DNA of 64,000 bases from Lysobacter dokdonensis DS-58. Its GTDB lineage: Bacteria; Pseudomonadota; Gammaproteobacteria; Xanthomonadales; Xanthomonadaceae. Made by a program: the position numbers and the translations under genes. Numbering within the stretch: position 1 is the first letter of the stretch; each line of letters begins with the position of its first letter. The notes under the pieces are model-generated. The model did not search any database. It worked only from the letters and a program-made list of their open reading frames with translations, and was not told where the DNA came from. Location: the NCBI RefSeq assembly GCF_000770795.1, contig NZ_JRKJ01000018.1:148998-212997 (forward strand). The letters are read 5' to 3'. This document shows positions 47,253 to 56,542 of the stretch, in pieces.

Positions 47253-48239
47253 ATGAACGAACCCACCCAGCGCGACTTCACCCTCGAACCCGCCGATACC
47301 GAACGCCTGGCCAACCTCGCCGGCGCATTCGACGCGCACCTGCGCCAGATCGAACTGCGCCTGGGCGTGGAGATCGCCAATCGCGGGAACATCTTCCGCG
47401 TCACCGGCCCGGAGCCCGCCGTGCAGCGCGCCGAGCGCTTCCTGCACGAGCTCTATGCGGAGGCCGGCGAGGAACGCTTCGACGGCCACGCGATCAACGT
47501 GCGCCTCAACGCCGTGGACGCCGACCACCACGCCGCGAGCGAGATCGAGCCGCAGGAGGTCGCCATCCGCGTCAAGCGCGGCACCATCCGCGGCCGCGGC
47601 GCGAATCAGGCCAAGTACCTGCACGCCATCGCGACCAACGACATCAATTTCGGCGTCGGCCCCGCCGGCACCGGCAAGACGTTCCTCGCCGTGGCGATGG
47701 CGGTCGAAGCGCTCAACGAATCGCGCGTTCAACGCCTGATCCTCGTGCGCCCGGCGGTGGAAGCCGGCGAGAAACTCGGCTTCCTGCCGGGCGATCTCAC
47801 GCAGAAAGTCGATCCGTACCTGCGCCCGCTCTACGACGCGTTGTACGAAATGCTCGGCGTCGAGAAGGTCATCAAGCTGCTGGAGAAGAACGTCATCGAG
47901 ATCGCGCCGCTGGCCTACATGCGCGGGCGCACGCTCAACGATGCCTTCGTGATCCTCGACGAGGCGCAGAACACCACCATCGAGCAGATGAAGATGTTCC
48001 TGACGCGCATCGGCTTCGGCTCGACCGCGGTGGTGACCGGCGACCTGACGCAGATCGACTTGCCCAAGCACCAGAAGTCCGGCCTGCGCGATGCCATCGA
48101 CGTGTTGCGGGGCGTGGACGGCATCAGCTTCACGTTCTTCGAATCGCGCGACGTCGTCCGCCATCCGCTGGTGGCGCGCATCGTCGATGCCTACGACCGG
48201 CGCGACGATGCCGACAAGGCGAGCGGCCCCAACGCGTGA
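47253..48239 (+). CDS. phoH: PhoH family ATPase
   Basis: The 328-residue protein has an N-terminal KH-like region (about 10-75, with IANRGNIFRVTGPEPAVQRAERFL). The ATPase core has Walker A GPAGTGKT and Walker B FVILDEAQNTT; KSGLRDAIDVLRGVDGISFTFF and HPLVARIVDAYDR close it. It corresponds to E. coli YbeZ, which works with YbeY in rRNA and ribosome quality control. The ATG at 47253 gives the family N-terminus. It begins the phoH-ybeY-corC series, divergent from tetR. Confidence 0.94.
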   Translation: MNEPTQRDFTLEPADTERLANLAGAFDAHLRQIELRLGVEIANRGNIFRVTGPEPAVQRAERFLHELYAEAGEERFDGHAINVRLNAVDADHHAASEIEPQEVAIRVKRGTIRGRGANQAKYLHAIATNDINFGVGPAGTGKTFLAVAMAVEALNESRVQRLILVRPAVEAGEKLGFLPGDLTQKVDPYLRPLYDALYEMLGVEKVIKLLEKNVIEIAPLAYMRGRTLNDAFVILDEAQNTTIEQMKMFLTRIGFGSTAVVTGDLTQIDLPKHQKSGLRDAIDVLRGVDGISFTFFESRDVVRHPLVARIVDAYDRRDDADKASGPNA

Positions 48240-48288
48240 TCGCGGACGGGTCTAAGATGGCGCGCCCCCACGCGCGCGACGGACTGCG

Positions 48289-48759
48289 ATGACCAAAGGC
48301 CCCGTTCGTCTCGATGTCTCGGTCGAATACGCCCTCCCCCGCGCCGGCCTGCCGGCCGCGGTGAGCTTCCGCAAATGGGTCGGCGCCGCGCTGAAGGGCC
48401 GCATCCGCGAGGCCGACCTGGCACTGCGCATCGTGGGCACCCGGGAAGGCCGCGCGCTCAACCGCCATTACCGCGGCCGCGACTACGCCACCAACGTGCT
48501 CAGTTTCCCGGCCGAACTCCCCGAAGGCGTGGTCCTGCCCCTGCTGGGCGACATCGTCCTCTGCGCGCCCGTCGTCGCCCGCGAGGCCCGCGAACAGAAA
48601 AAGGCGCTGGCCGACCACTGGGCGCACCTGACGGTCCACGGCACGCTGCACCTGCTCGGCTGGGACCACGAGGACGCCCGCGAGGCCGAGTGCATGGAAC
48701 AACTCGAGCGCGAGATCCTTGCCGAGATGGGCATCGGCGACCCCTACGCCGAAGACTGA
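48289..48759 (+). CDS. ybeY: Endoribonuclease YbeY
   Basis: The 156-residue metalloprotein carries the zinc motif HGTLHLLGWDH (H-x3-H-x5-H) and the conserved RGRDYATNVLSFPAE. It matures 16S rRNA 3' ends and acts in 70S ribosome quality control. The middle LGDIVLCAPVVAREA is typical. It follows phoH by 49 bases and precedes corC by 91 bases, keeping the conserved order. Confidence 0.95.
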   Translation: MTKGPVRLDVSVEYALPRAGLPAAVSFRKWVGAALKGRIREADLALRIVGTREGRALNRHYRGRDYATNVLSFPAELPEGVVLPLLGDIVLCAPVVAREAREQKKALADHWAHLTVHGTLHLLGWDHEDAREAECMEQLEREILAEMGIGDPYAED

Positions 48760-48850
48760 CCGCGCAACCGCCGCGATTCACCGGCCCGACCCCCGCCTGC
48801 GCTAGACTCCGGCCAGGTCGCTCCAGCTTCCGGAGCACTCCCCCACACCC

Positions 48851-49720
48851 ATGGCCGACGACGACAGTCCCCCGCATTCCGAAGACAAGAGCCGCCGTAC
48901 CTGGCTCGATCGCATCACCGCCGCGCTGTCCGGCGAACCCACCACCCGCGAGGACCTGGTCGAACTGCTGCGCGACGTGCAGGCCGACGGGCTGATCGCG
49001 GCCGACACCTTGCGGATGATGGAAGGCGCCATCGCGGTGTCCGACCTGACGGTGGGCGACGTGATGATCCCCCGCGCGCAGATGGTGGCGCTGTCCGCCG
49101 ATGCGCCGCTCGACGTACTGATGCGGCTGGTCGTCGAATCCGGCCACTCGCGCTTCCCGGTCCACGGCGAAGGCAAGGACGAGATCCTCGGCATCCTGCT
49201 CGCCAAGGACCTGCTCCGCGTGGTGGTGGCCGAACAACACGCGCATTCGCACGAGAGCGTGCGCGAGTTCCTGCGCCCCGCGGTGCTGATCCCCGAGTCC
49301 AAGAAACTCAATGTTTTGCTGCGCGAGTTCCGCCAGTCGCGCAACCACATGGCCATCGTGATCGACGAATACGGCGGCGTCGCGGGCCTGGTCACCATCG
49401 AGGACGTGCTGGAGCAGATCGTCGGCGACATCGACGACGAGCACGACGAGGCCGTGGACGAAACGCAGCTGATCTCGGCGCAGGCCGACGGCCATTTCGT
49501 GGTCGATGCACTGACGCCGATCGCCGACTTCAACGAACGCTTCGGTTCGGACTTCGACGACGACGAATACGACACCATCGGCGGCCTGCTGACCGCGGCG
49601 ATCGGGCACCTGCCCGAAGCCGGCGAGGAACTGACGCTGGGCCGTTTCGGCTTCCGCGTGGCGCGCGCCGACGCGCGCCGCCTGCACGCCCTCCATGTGA
49701 GCGTGCATGCGGACGCTTAA
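48851..49720 (+). CDS. corC: CorC/YbeX family CBS-domain protein
   Basis: The 289-residue cytosolic protein has two CBS domains (about 68-195: VGDVMIPRAQMVALSADA and HMAIVIDEYGGVAGLVTIEDVLEQIVGDI) and a C-terminal CorC_HlyC transporter-associated domain (about 205-285). In E. coli YbeX/CorC is linked to magnesium homeostasis and ribosome metabolism. A true corA lies two genes downstream here. Its 3' end overlaps the DUF4105 gene by 14 bases, so the two are coupled. Confidence 0.93.
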   Translation: MADDDSPPHSEDKSRRTWLDRITAALSGEPTTREDLVELLRDVQADGLIAADTLRMMEGAIAVSDLTVGDVMIPRAQMVALSADAPLDVLMRLVVESGHSRFPVHGEGKDEILGILLAKDLLRVVVAEQHAHSHESVREFLRPAVLIPESKKLNVLLREFRQSRNHMAIVIDEYGGVAGLVTIEDVLEQIVGDIDDEHDEAVDETQLISAQADGHFVVDALTPIADFNERFGSDFDDDEYDTIGGLLTAAIGHLPEAGEELTLGRFGFRVARADARRLHALHVSVHADA

Positions 49721-50867
49721 GGTTGTCGCGGCATTGCTGCTGTGGCTCGTCGCCACGGCAGCCACCGCCGCCACGCCCCGCATCGGCGTCATGACGATGC
49801 AGCCCGGCGAGATCTTCTTCGAACGATTCGGCCACAACGCGATCGTCGTCGACGACCCCGACGCCCCGGCGCCGCTGTCCTACAACTTCGGCTTCTTCGA
49901 TCCGAGCGAGTCCGGCTTCATCGGCCGCTTCGTGAAAGGCGACATGCGCTACGTGCTCGCCGTGCTGCCGATGTCGGACGACTTGTCCTACTACCGCGAA
50001 GTCGGCCGCGGTGTGTCCATCCAGTGGCTCGACGTGACGCCTGCGCAGGCGCGTTCGCTCGCCGACGCACTCGCGTTCAACGCACGCCCCGAGAACGCGC
50101 GCTACCGCTACGACTACTTCACCGACAACTGCTCAACCCGCGTGCGCGACGCGCTCGATCGCGCCCTGGGCGGCACGTTGCGCAAGCAGCTCGCGGTGCG
50201 CTCGGCCGGCGATACGTTCCGCAGCGAAGCCGTGCGCCTGGCCTCGCCCGCGCAATGGATGTGGCTCGGCTTCGACATCGGCCTCGGGCCGTATGCCGAT
50301 CGACCGCTCTCGCGCTGGGAAGATGCGTTCGTGCCGATGCGCCTGGCCGCCAGCCTGCGCGAGATGAAGAACACCGAAGGCCGCCCGCTGGTCCTCGAAG
50401 AATCGATGCTGCTGCCGCATCGCATCGCGCCCGAGCCGCCGGACGCGCCGCGCCGCTGGTGGCCGTGGCTGGTCGCCGGCCTGCTGGTCGCCATCGGTGC
50501 GCGCTGGCTGATGGCACGCAAGCCGCGCGTGCTCGGCGCGCTCGCGCTGCCGTTCTGGACGGTCTGCGGCGCACTCGGCCTGGTGATGGCGTTCCTGTGG
50601 TGCTGCACCGAGCATGTCGCCGGTTGGGCGAACCACAACCTGCTGCTGTTCTCGCCGTTGTGCCTGCTGTTGCTGCCCGGGGCCTGGGCGTTGCTGCGCG
50701 GGCGCGCGACGTCCCGATTCCACCAGTGGGTTCGCATCGCCATCGTGGTCGGCGGCGTGCTCGCCTGTTTCCTGCAATTGCCGGCGACCACGCAGTTCCA
50801 GGCCCCGTGGATCGCACTGCTGCTGCCGATCCACGCAGCGCTGGCCTTCCCCGTGCGCCGCGCCTGA
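49707..50867 (+). CDS. DUF4105 (Lnb-type periplasmic domain) membrane protein
   Basis: The 386-residue protein has a signal peptide (cleavage near ATA-ATP) and a periplasmic domain (about 25-230) with the family's likely catalytic pair, His43 in ERFGHNAIVV and Cys142 in YFTDNCSTRVRDAL. Four or five membrane helices follow (about 240-383). This domain is named after Lnb, a lipoprotein N-acyltransferase of Bacteroides, though most members are uncharacterised. It overlaps corC by 14 bases and takes the position lnt holds after corC in many gammaproteobacteria. A role in lipoprotein acylation is an inference. Confidence 0.82.
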   Translation: MRTLKVVAALLLWLVATAATAATPRIGVMTMQPGEIFFERFGHNAIVVDDPDAPAPLSYNFGFFDPSESGFIGRFVKGDMRYVLAVLPMSDDLSYYREVGRGVSIQWLDVTPAQARSLADALAFNARPENARYRYDYFTDNCSTRVRDALDRALGGTLRKQLAVRSAGDTFRSEAVRLASPAQWMWLGFDIGLGPYADRPLSRWEDAFVPMRLAASLREMKNTEGRPLVLEESMLLPHRIAPEPPDAPRRWWPWLVAGLLVAIGARWLMARKPRVLGALALPFWTVCGALGLVMAFLWCCTEHVAGWANHNLLLFSPLCLLLLPGAWALLRGRATSRFHQWVRIAIVVGGVLACFLQLPATTQFQAPWIALLLPIHAALAFPVRRA

Positions 50868-50873
50868 GGCACG

Positions 50874-51878
50874 ATGCGGGCCATGACCGAGCCCGCCGTC
50901 CTTCCCGCCTGCGTCATCAACTGTGCGGCCTACGACCGCAACGGCAGGCGTCGCGACATCACGCTCGATGAAATCAGCGACGTGCTGGCGGTCGACGACG
51001 GCACCTTCGTGTGGGTCGGCCTGTACGAACCCGAAGACACGCTGCTGGAAAAACTGCAGGAGGAATTCGGCCTGCACGAGCTCGCCATCGAGGACGCGCT
51101 GCACGCGCACCAGCGGCCGAAGATCGAGGCGTACGGCTCCTCGCTGTTCGTCGCCGTGCACACGGCGCAACTGGTGGACGACAAGATCCGCTTCGGCGAG
51201 ACGCACGCCTTCCTCGGGCCGCGTTATCTCGTGACGGTGCGCCATGGCGCGTCGCTGTCCTACGCGCCGGTGCGCTCGCGCGTGGAACGAGAGCCCGAAC
51301 TGCTCGCCCTCGGTCCCGCGTACGGCATGTACGCAGTGCTCGACTACATCGTCGACAACTACCAGCCGATCGTCGAGGGCTTCCGCGACTCGCTCAACGC
51401 GCTCGAGCAGGACATCTTTGCGGAAACCTTCCGGCGCGACACCATCGTCAAGCTCTACGAGCTCAAGCGCGAACTCACGCAGCTGCGCCTGGCGGTCTCG
51501 CCCATGCAGGACATCCTCGCGCAGCTCACGCGCATGCACGGCGGGCTGGTGCCCGACGAGGTGCGCCTGTATTTCCGCGACGTGCTCGACCATGCGATGC
51601 GCGTCAACGAATCCACCGACACCATGCGCGAGATGCTCACCGCCGCGATGAGCGTGAACCTCTCTCTCGTCACCGTGAACCAGGGCGAGGTGGTGAAAAA
51701 GCTTGCCGGCTGGGCCGCGCTACTCGCCGCGCCCACGTTGATCGCGAGCTGGTACGGCATGAACTTCGAGAACATTCCGGAGCTCCACGGTCGGTACAGT
51801 TACGCGATCCTCGTCTGCGTGGTCGGGGTGGTCGTGATCGGCCTGTACCGCTACCTGAAGAAAGTCCGCTGGCTCTAG
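50874..51878 (+). CDS. corA: CorA family magnesium/cobalt transporter
   Basis: The 334-residue protein has a large cytoplasmic N-terminal funnel (about 1-270). Two C-terminal membrane helices follow, with the selectivity motif YGMNFENIPEL between them and a basic end (KKVRWL). It forms a pentameric channel for Mg2+ (or Co2+/Ni2+). GAGG lies 4 bases before the ATG at 50874, which favours it over an ATG three codons later. It follows the DUF4105 gene by 6 bases, so corC and corA are probably on one transcript. Confidence 0.95.
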   Translation: MRAMTEPAVLPACVINCAAYDRNGRRRDITLDEISDVLAVDDGTFVWVGLYEPEDTLLEKLQEEFGLHELAIEDALHAHQRPKIEAYGSSLFVAVHTAQLVDDKIRFGETHAFLGPRYLVTVRHGASLSYAPVRSRVEREPELLALGPAYGMYAVLDYIVDNYQPIVEGFRDSLNALEQDIFAETFRRDTIVKLYELKRELTQLRLAVSPMQDILAQLTRMHGGLVPDEVRLYFRDVLDHAMRVNESTDTMREMLTAAMSVNLSLVTVNQGEVVKKLAGWAALLAAPTLIASWYGMNFENIPELHGRYSYAILVCVVGVVVIGLYRYLKKVRWL

Positions 51879-51901
51879 GCCGCGAGAGGGAGACGCGCAC
51901 G

Positions 51902-53959
51902 ATGCGGAAGTTGGCTTGGCTCGGCTGGGGCGCGCTCGCCCTCTTCGCGGCGATGTGCCTGGCGACGCTCGCGCTCTCGCGCGGCGAATCGGTCGGCGCG
52001 TTGTGGATCGTCTCGGCGGCGGTGTCGGTGTTCTTCATCGGCTATCGCTTCCACGCGCGCTACATCGCGGAAAAGGCGCTGGGCATCGACCCCACGCGCG
52101 CGACGCCCGCGTGGCGCCGCAACGACGGGCTCGATTACGTGCCGACGCAGAAGTCGGTGCTGTTCGGGCACCACTTCGCCGCAATCGCCGGCGCCGGCCC
52201 GCTGGTCGGGCCCGTCCTCGCCGCGCAGATGGGCTACATGCCGGGATTGTTGTGGATCCTGTTCGGCGTCGTGCTCGCGGGCGCGGTGCAGGACATGATC
52301 GTGTTGTTCCTTTCGGTGCGTCGCGATGGGCGTTCGCTCGGCGAGATGATCCGCACCGAACTCGGCGCGGCCGCCGGCGTCACCGCGATGATCGGCATCC
52401 TCGCGATCATGGTGATCCTGCTCGCGGTGCTCGCGCTCGTCGTGGTCAAGGCGCTCGCGATCAGCCCGTGGGGCACCTTCACCGTGGCGATGACGATTCC
52501 GATCGCGCTGCTGATGGGCGCGTGGCTGCGCTGGTTCCGCCCGGGGCGCATCCTCGAAGCATCGGTCATCGGCCTGGTGTTGCTGCTCGCGTCGATCTGG
52601 CTCGGCGGGCACGTCGCCGCATCGCCGGAATGGGCGCCGCTGTTCACCTTCGACGGCAAGGCACTGGCGTGGATGTTGATCGCCTACGGGTTCATCGCCG
52701 CGGTCTTGCCGGTGTGGATGTTGCTTGCGCCGCGCGATTACCTGTCGACGTTCCTCAAGATCGGCACGGTGGTGTTGCTCGCCCTCGCGATCCTGGTGGC
52801 GATGCCGGAGCTGAAGATGCCGGCGATGACGCGCTTCGTCGACGGCAGTGGCCCGGTCTTCGCCGGTGCGTTGTTCCCGTTCCTGTTCATCACCATCGCA
52901 TGCGGCGCGATCTCCGGTTTCCACGCGCTCATCGCGTCGGGCACCACGCCGAAGATGATTTCGAACGAGCGCGAAATCCGCGCCATCGGGTACGGCGGCA
53001 TGTTGATGGAGGCCTTCGTCGCGGTGATGGCACTGGTCGCCGCGTGCGTACTCGACCCGGCCGTGTACTTCGCGATGAACTCCCCCGCCGCCGCGATCGG
53101 CACGACGGCCGACTCCGCCGCGCAGGCCATCGCGCAGTGGGGCTTCGTGATCTCGCCCGAGGTGTTGACGCAGACCGCGCGCGACATCGGCGAAACGACG
53201 ATCCTCTCGCGCACCGGCGGCGCGCCGACGCTCGCCGTCGGCATGGCGCAGATCCTGCACGGCATCGCGGGCGGCACCGGGATGATGGCGTTCTGGTACC
53301 ACTACGCGATCCTGTTCGAAGCCTTGTTCATCCTCACGACGATCGACGCGGGCACGCGCGTGGCGCGTTTCATGATCCAGGAAGTCGTCGGGCTGGCCGT
53401 GCCTGCGTTCAAGCGCACGGAGAGCTGGACCGCGAACCTGGTGTGCACTGCGCTCGCCGTCGCCGGCTGGGGCTGGTTCCTGTACCAGGGCGTCGTCGAT
53501 CCGCTCGGCGGCATCAACACGTTGTGGCCGTTGTTCGGCATCGCAAACCAGATGCTCGCAGGGCTGGCGATGATCTTCGTGTGCGCGGTGCTGGTGAAGA
53601 TGAAGCGCGAGCGCTTCCTCTGGGTCGCGGCGGTGCCGACCACGTGGTTGCTCGTGTGCACGCTGACCGCAGGCTGGCAGAAGCTGTTCCACTCCGATCC
53701 GAAGATCGGCTTCCTGTCCAACGCGCGGCGTTTTTCCGATGCGCTCGCGCGCGGCGAAGTGCTCGCGCCGGCGAAGTCGCTCGACGAAATGCGGCGCGTG
53801 GTCTTCAACAACCATCTGGACGCCGCGCTGTGCGCGTTGTTCATGGGCGTGGTGGTGTTGACGCTCGTGTTCGCGCTGCGTGCGGCGTTGCAGGCGCGCC
53901 GCAGCGGCACGCCGACGGCCGTGGAGACGCCGCATGTGGCGCTCGATGCGGCTGGTTGA
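51902..53959 (+). CDS. cstA: Carbon starvation protein A family transporter
   Basis: The 685-residue protein has about 16 membrane helices. It contains the CstA signatures YVPTQKSVLFGHHFAAIAGAGPLVGP, CGAISGFHALIASGTTPKMI and DAGTRVARFMIQEV, read in parts. CstA/BtsT proteins import pyruvate and have been linked to peptide uptake. The ATG at 51902 follows GAGGGAG. The small ybdD-like gene starts inside its 3' end, as usual for cstA-ybdD pairs. The position beside peptide-use genes supports a starvation role. Confidence 0.94.
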   Translation: MRKLAWLGWGALALFAAMCLATLALSRGESVGALWIVSAAVSVFFIGYRFHARYIAEKALGIDPTRATPAWRRNDGLDYVPTQKSVLFGHHFAAIAGAGPLVGPVLAAQMGYMPGLLWILFGVVLAGAVQDMIVLFLSVRRDGRSLGEMIRTELGAAAGVTAMIGILAIMVILLAVLALVVVKALAISPWGTFTVAMTIPIALLMGAWLRWFRPGRILEASVIGLVLLLASIWLGGHVAASPEWAPLFTFDGKALAWMLIAYGFIAAVLPVWMLLAPRDYLSTFLKIGTVVLLALAILVAMPELKMPAMTRFVDGSGPVFAGALFPFLFITIACGAISGFHALIASGTTPKMISNEREIRAIGYGGMLMEAFVAVMALVAACVLDPAVYFAMNSPAAAIGTTADSAAQAIAQWGFVISPEVLTQTARDIGETTILSRTGGAPTLAVGMAQILHGIAGGTGMMAFWYHYAILFEALFILTTIDAGTRVARFMIQEVVGLAVPAFKRTESWTANLVCTALAVAGWGWFLYQGVVDPLGGINTLWPLFGIANQMLAGLAMIFVCAVLVKMKRERFLWVAAVPTTWLLVCTLTAGWQKLFHSDPKIGFLSNARRFSDALARGEVLAPAKSLDEMRRVVFNNHLDAALCALFMGVVVLTLVFALRAALQARRSGTPTAVETPHVALDAAG

Positions 53960-54146
53960 GCAATTGCGCGAGGCGTGGTCGGCCGCGAAGGCGACCGCGC
54001 GGCTGGCGATCGGGCTGCCGGATTACGACGCGTACGTCGCGCATGTGCGCGCGCAGCATCCGGGAGCGACGCCGATGGCGCGCGAGGCGTTCGCCGTCGA
54101 GCGCATGGAGGCGCGTTACGGCAAGGGGCGGTCGCGCTGTTGTTGA
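53934..54146 (+). CDS. YbdD/YjiX family small protein
   Basis: The 70-residue protein contains IGLPDYDAYVAHVRAQHPGATPM and ends RMEARYGKGRSRCC, with the terminal Cys pair typical of YbdD/YjiX proteins. These almost always follow cstA or btsT and appear to be needed for transporter function. GGAG lies 7 bases before the ATG at 53934; the ATG at 53946 is an alternative. It overlaps cstA by 26 bases. Its stop is 4 bases from the stop of the convergent small gene. Confidence 0.9.
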   Translation: MWRSMRLVEQLREAWSAAKATARLAIGLPDYDAYVAHVRAQHPGATPMAREAFAVERMEARYGKGRSRCC

Positions 54147-54150
54147 GGCG

Positions 54151-54339
54151 TCAGGTCCGCGAGGCGATCGTGCCCCAGGCCGCGGCTTTCCGACGGTCCT
54201 TCCCGCTGCGACGGTCTTCCTTGTCCGGCTCGAACCGGATCATTTCGCGGCGGTCGCCGGTCTTGCGCCGTTCGGCGTTCTTCCGCCGGTCCGGCCCGCG
54301 ATAGGCCTTGAATTCGCCCCCGTGGTCGATCTCGTACAT
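54151..54339 (-). CDS. Small arginine-rich protein with DRR repeats
   Basis: The 62-residue, highly charged protein has RR pairs at a six-residue period: PDRRKNAERRKTGDRRE, then EDRRSGKDRRK. It has no membrane helix or cysteine. GGAGG lies 4 bases before the ATG at 54339, which supports real translation. The function is not recognised; such repeats may bind RNA or acidic surfaces. It lies between the S9 peptidase terminator and the convergent ybdD-like gene. Confidence 0.65.
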   Translation of the reverse strand: MYEIDHGGEFKAYRGPDRRKNAERRKTGDRREMIRFEPDKEDRRSGKDRRKAAAWGTIASRT

Positions 54340-54400
54340 GCCGCCTCCCCTCGCTGGAGCGGCCACCCTCCTGCCGCCACCGTCGAGCCTGCGTGAAACG

Positions 54401-54428
54401 CGAAGGCCCCGCAATAGCGGGGCCTTCG
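54401..54428 (-). terminator. Hairpin terminator after the S9 peptidase gene
   Basis: A perfect 12-bp stem (CGAAGGCCCCGC with GCGGGGCCTTCG) has a 4-base loop, about 20 bases after the peptidase stop. The downstream T-tract is short (CGTTTCACG), so termination may be partial. Confidence 0.65.
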
Positions 54429-54447
54429 CCCGGTCGATCCGAGGGGA

Positions 54448-56514
54448 TTACTGGCCGATGTGCTGCTTGAGCCAGGCGTTGACCGTGTCGTGCCAGAGCA
54501 CGCTGTTCTGCGGCTTGAGCACCCAGTGGTTCTCGTCGGGGAAGTACAGGAACTTCGACTCGATGCCCTGGCGCTGCGCCGCGGTGAAGGCGCCGATGCC
54601 CTGCTCCACCGGGATGCGGAAGTCCATCTGGCCGTGGACGACCAGGATCGGCTTCTTCCAGTCCTTGACGTGGTTCACCGGGTTGAAGCGTTCGTAGTTT
54701 TCCGGGTGTTCGAACGGCGTGCCGCCGTTCTCCCACTCGCTGAACCACAGCTCCTCGGTCGCGTAACCCATCATGCGCTGGTCGAACACGCCGTCGTGCG
54801 TCACCAGGCACTTCCACGGCGCGTTCCAGTTGCCGGCGATCCAGTTGACCATGAAGCCGCCGTAGGAGGCGCCGAGCGCGCAGGCCTTCGATCCGTCGAG
54901 GAAGCCGAACTGCTTCTGCGCCGCGTCCCAGCCCTTCTGCAGGTCTTCCAGCGGGCGGTCGCCCCAGTGCTGGCTGATCGCATCGGTGAAGGCCTGGCCG
55001 TAACCGGTCGAGCCGTGGAAGTCGATCATGACCACCGCGTAGCCCTGGCCTGCGTACGTCTGCGGGTTCCAGCGATAGCTCCAGCCGTTGCCGAAGCTGC
55101 CCTGCGGGCCGCCGTGGATCAGGAACGCCACCGGGTACTTCTTGCCTTCCTGGTAGTTCCACGGCTTGACGACGTAACCGTGCACGGTCTCGTTGTTCCA
55201 GCCGATGAACTTGAACTGCGTGGCTTCGCCGAACTTCACGTCGGGCAACATCTGCCCCGCGCTTTGCGTGATGGCGCGCGGCGTGGTGCCGTCGGGCTGG
55301 GCTGCGAACAACTGGTCGCCGGTCTGCAGCGTGTTGCGCGTGTACACGAGCGTCGGGCCGGCGAGGTCGATCGACGTCACCGAACCGTCCTTGACGATCG
55401 AGGTGACTTCTCCGGTGGCGACATCCACGGAGAACAACGGGTCCTGCCCGAGTTCCTGCGCCGTGGTGTAGATCGACTTGCCGTCGTGGGTGAGCAGGAG
55501 GCCGTTGGCCGAGGCGTCCCATTTCGGCGCGATTTCGCGCGTGTTGCCGCTCGCGACATCCATCGCCATCAGCGCGAAGCGGTCGGCTTCGAAACCCGGG
55601 CGCTTCATCGCGCGGTAGTACAGCGTCTTGCCGTCACCGGAGAATACCGGGTTGGTGTCCCACGCCTTGTTGGCGGCGGTGAGGTTCTTCGCGGTGCCCG
55701 TGCCGTCGGCGTTGACGAGGTACAGGTCGAAGTTGGTCGACCACGGTTCTTCGCGATCGGCCTTGCGCGCGGAGAGCACGAGCGACTTGCCGTCGGGCGA
55801 CCAGGCGAACTCGCTGGTGTCGCCGAACGGGCGCGAGGGCACGTCGCCGACCACGTCGTTGCCCACGAGCGTGGCCTGCGTGATCTTCGCGCCGTCTGCC
55901 GCGAAGGGCGCGACGAACACGCGATTGAGCTTGCCTTCGTTCCAGGCATCCCAGTGGCGGATGAAGACGCGATCGAACACGACGCCCGAGGCCTTGCGGT
56001 CCTCGCGTTCCTTGTTCTTCTTCACGTTGCACGCCAGGTCCGACTTGCAGTCGGCATACGCTTCGAGCGCGAGCGCGACGCGCTTGCCGTCCGGCGAGAC
56101 GAGATACCCGCCGACATCCCCCGGCACATCCGTCAGCTGCACGGGCGCGCCGCCGGCGACCGGGATCGCGTAAAGCTGCATCGAGCCGTTCTTCGCGCTG
56201 AGGAAGTACACGCGCGCGCCGTCACCGGCGAACGTCGCGGAGTTGACGTTCCACCCTTCGGGCGTGAGTCGCACCGGCGGCGCGGAATCGCGCGCGAACA
56301 AGTCTTCGATCCACAGCGACGAGGCGCCCTTGTTCGCGTCGAAATCGACGACGCGCTTGGCGAACACGACCTTGCGGCCGTCGGGCGACAACACGGGCGA
56401 CGACACGCGATCGAGCTTCGCCAGATCGCGGACTTCGAAGCCGCGTTCGGCATGCGCCACCACCGGCAATGCGGCGATCAGCGCGAGGGACAACAGAGCG
56501 GGACGCAAATTCAT
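54448..56514 (-). CDS. Exported S9 family prolyl oligopeptidase-like peptidase
   Basis: The 688-residue protein has a signal peptide (MNLRPALLSLALIAALPVVAHA in two parts, cut at about 22) and a beta-propeller (about 30-420) with repeated SPDGK blades. The alpha/beta-hydrolase domain has Ser550 in GASYGGFM, Asp631 in HGQMDFRIP and His663 in ENHW. It is like acylaminoacyl-peptidases or dipeptidyl peptidases that cut oligopeptides. It probably works in the periplasm. It lies 28 bases after the OPT transporter gene on the same strand, which suggests peptide degradation linked to uptake. Confidence 0.93.
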   Translation of the reverse strand: MNLRPALLSLALIAALPVVAHAERGFEVRDLAKLDRVSSPVLSPDGRKVVFAKRVVDFDANKGASSLWIEDLFARDSAPPVRLTPEGWNVNSATFAGDGARVYFLSAKNGSMQLYAIPVAGGAPVQLTDVPGDVGGYLVSPDGKRVALALEAYADCKSDLACNVKKNKEREDRKASGVVFDRVFIRHWDAWNEGKLNRVFVAPFAADGAKITQATLVGNDVVGDVPSRPFGDTSEFAWSPDGKSLVLSARKADREEPWSTNFDLYLVNADGTGTAKNLTAANKAWDTNPVFSGDGKTLYYRAMKRPGFEADRFALMAMDVASGNTREIAPKWDASANGLLLTHDGKSIYTTAQELGQDPLFSVDVATGEVTSIVKDGSVTSIDLAGPTLVYTRNTLQTGDQLFAAQPDGTTPRAITQSAGQMLPDVKFGEATQFKFIGWNNETVHGYVVKPWNYQEGKKYPVAFLIHGGPQGSFGNGWSYRWNPQTYAGQGYAVVMIDFHGSTGYGQAFTDAISQHWGDRPLEDLQKGWDAAQKQFGFLDGSKACALGASYGGFMVNWIAGNWNAPWKCLVTHDGVFDQRMMGYATEELWFSEWENGGTPFEHPENYERFNPVNHVKDWKKPILVVHGQMDFRIPVEQGIGAFTAAQRQGIESKFLYFPDENHWVLKPQNSVLWHDTVNAWLKQHIGQ

Positions 56515-56542
56515 GTCGTGGGTCCTGGAGTGATGCGTTGGA

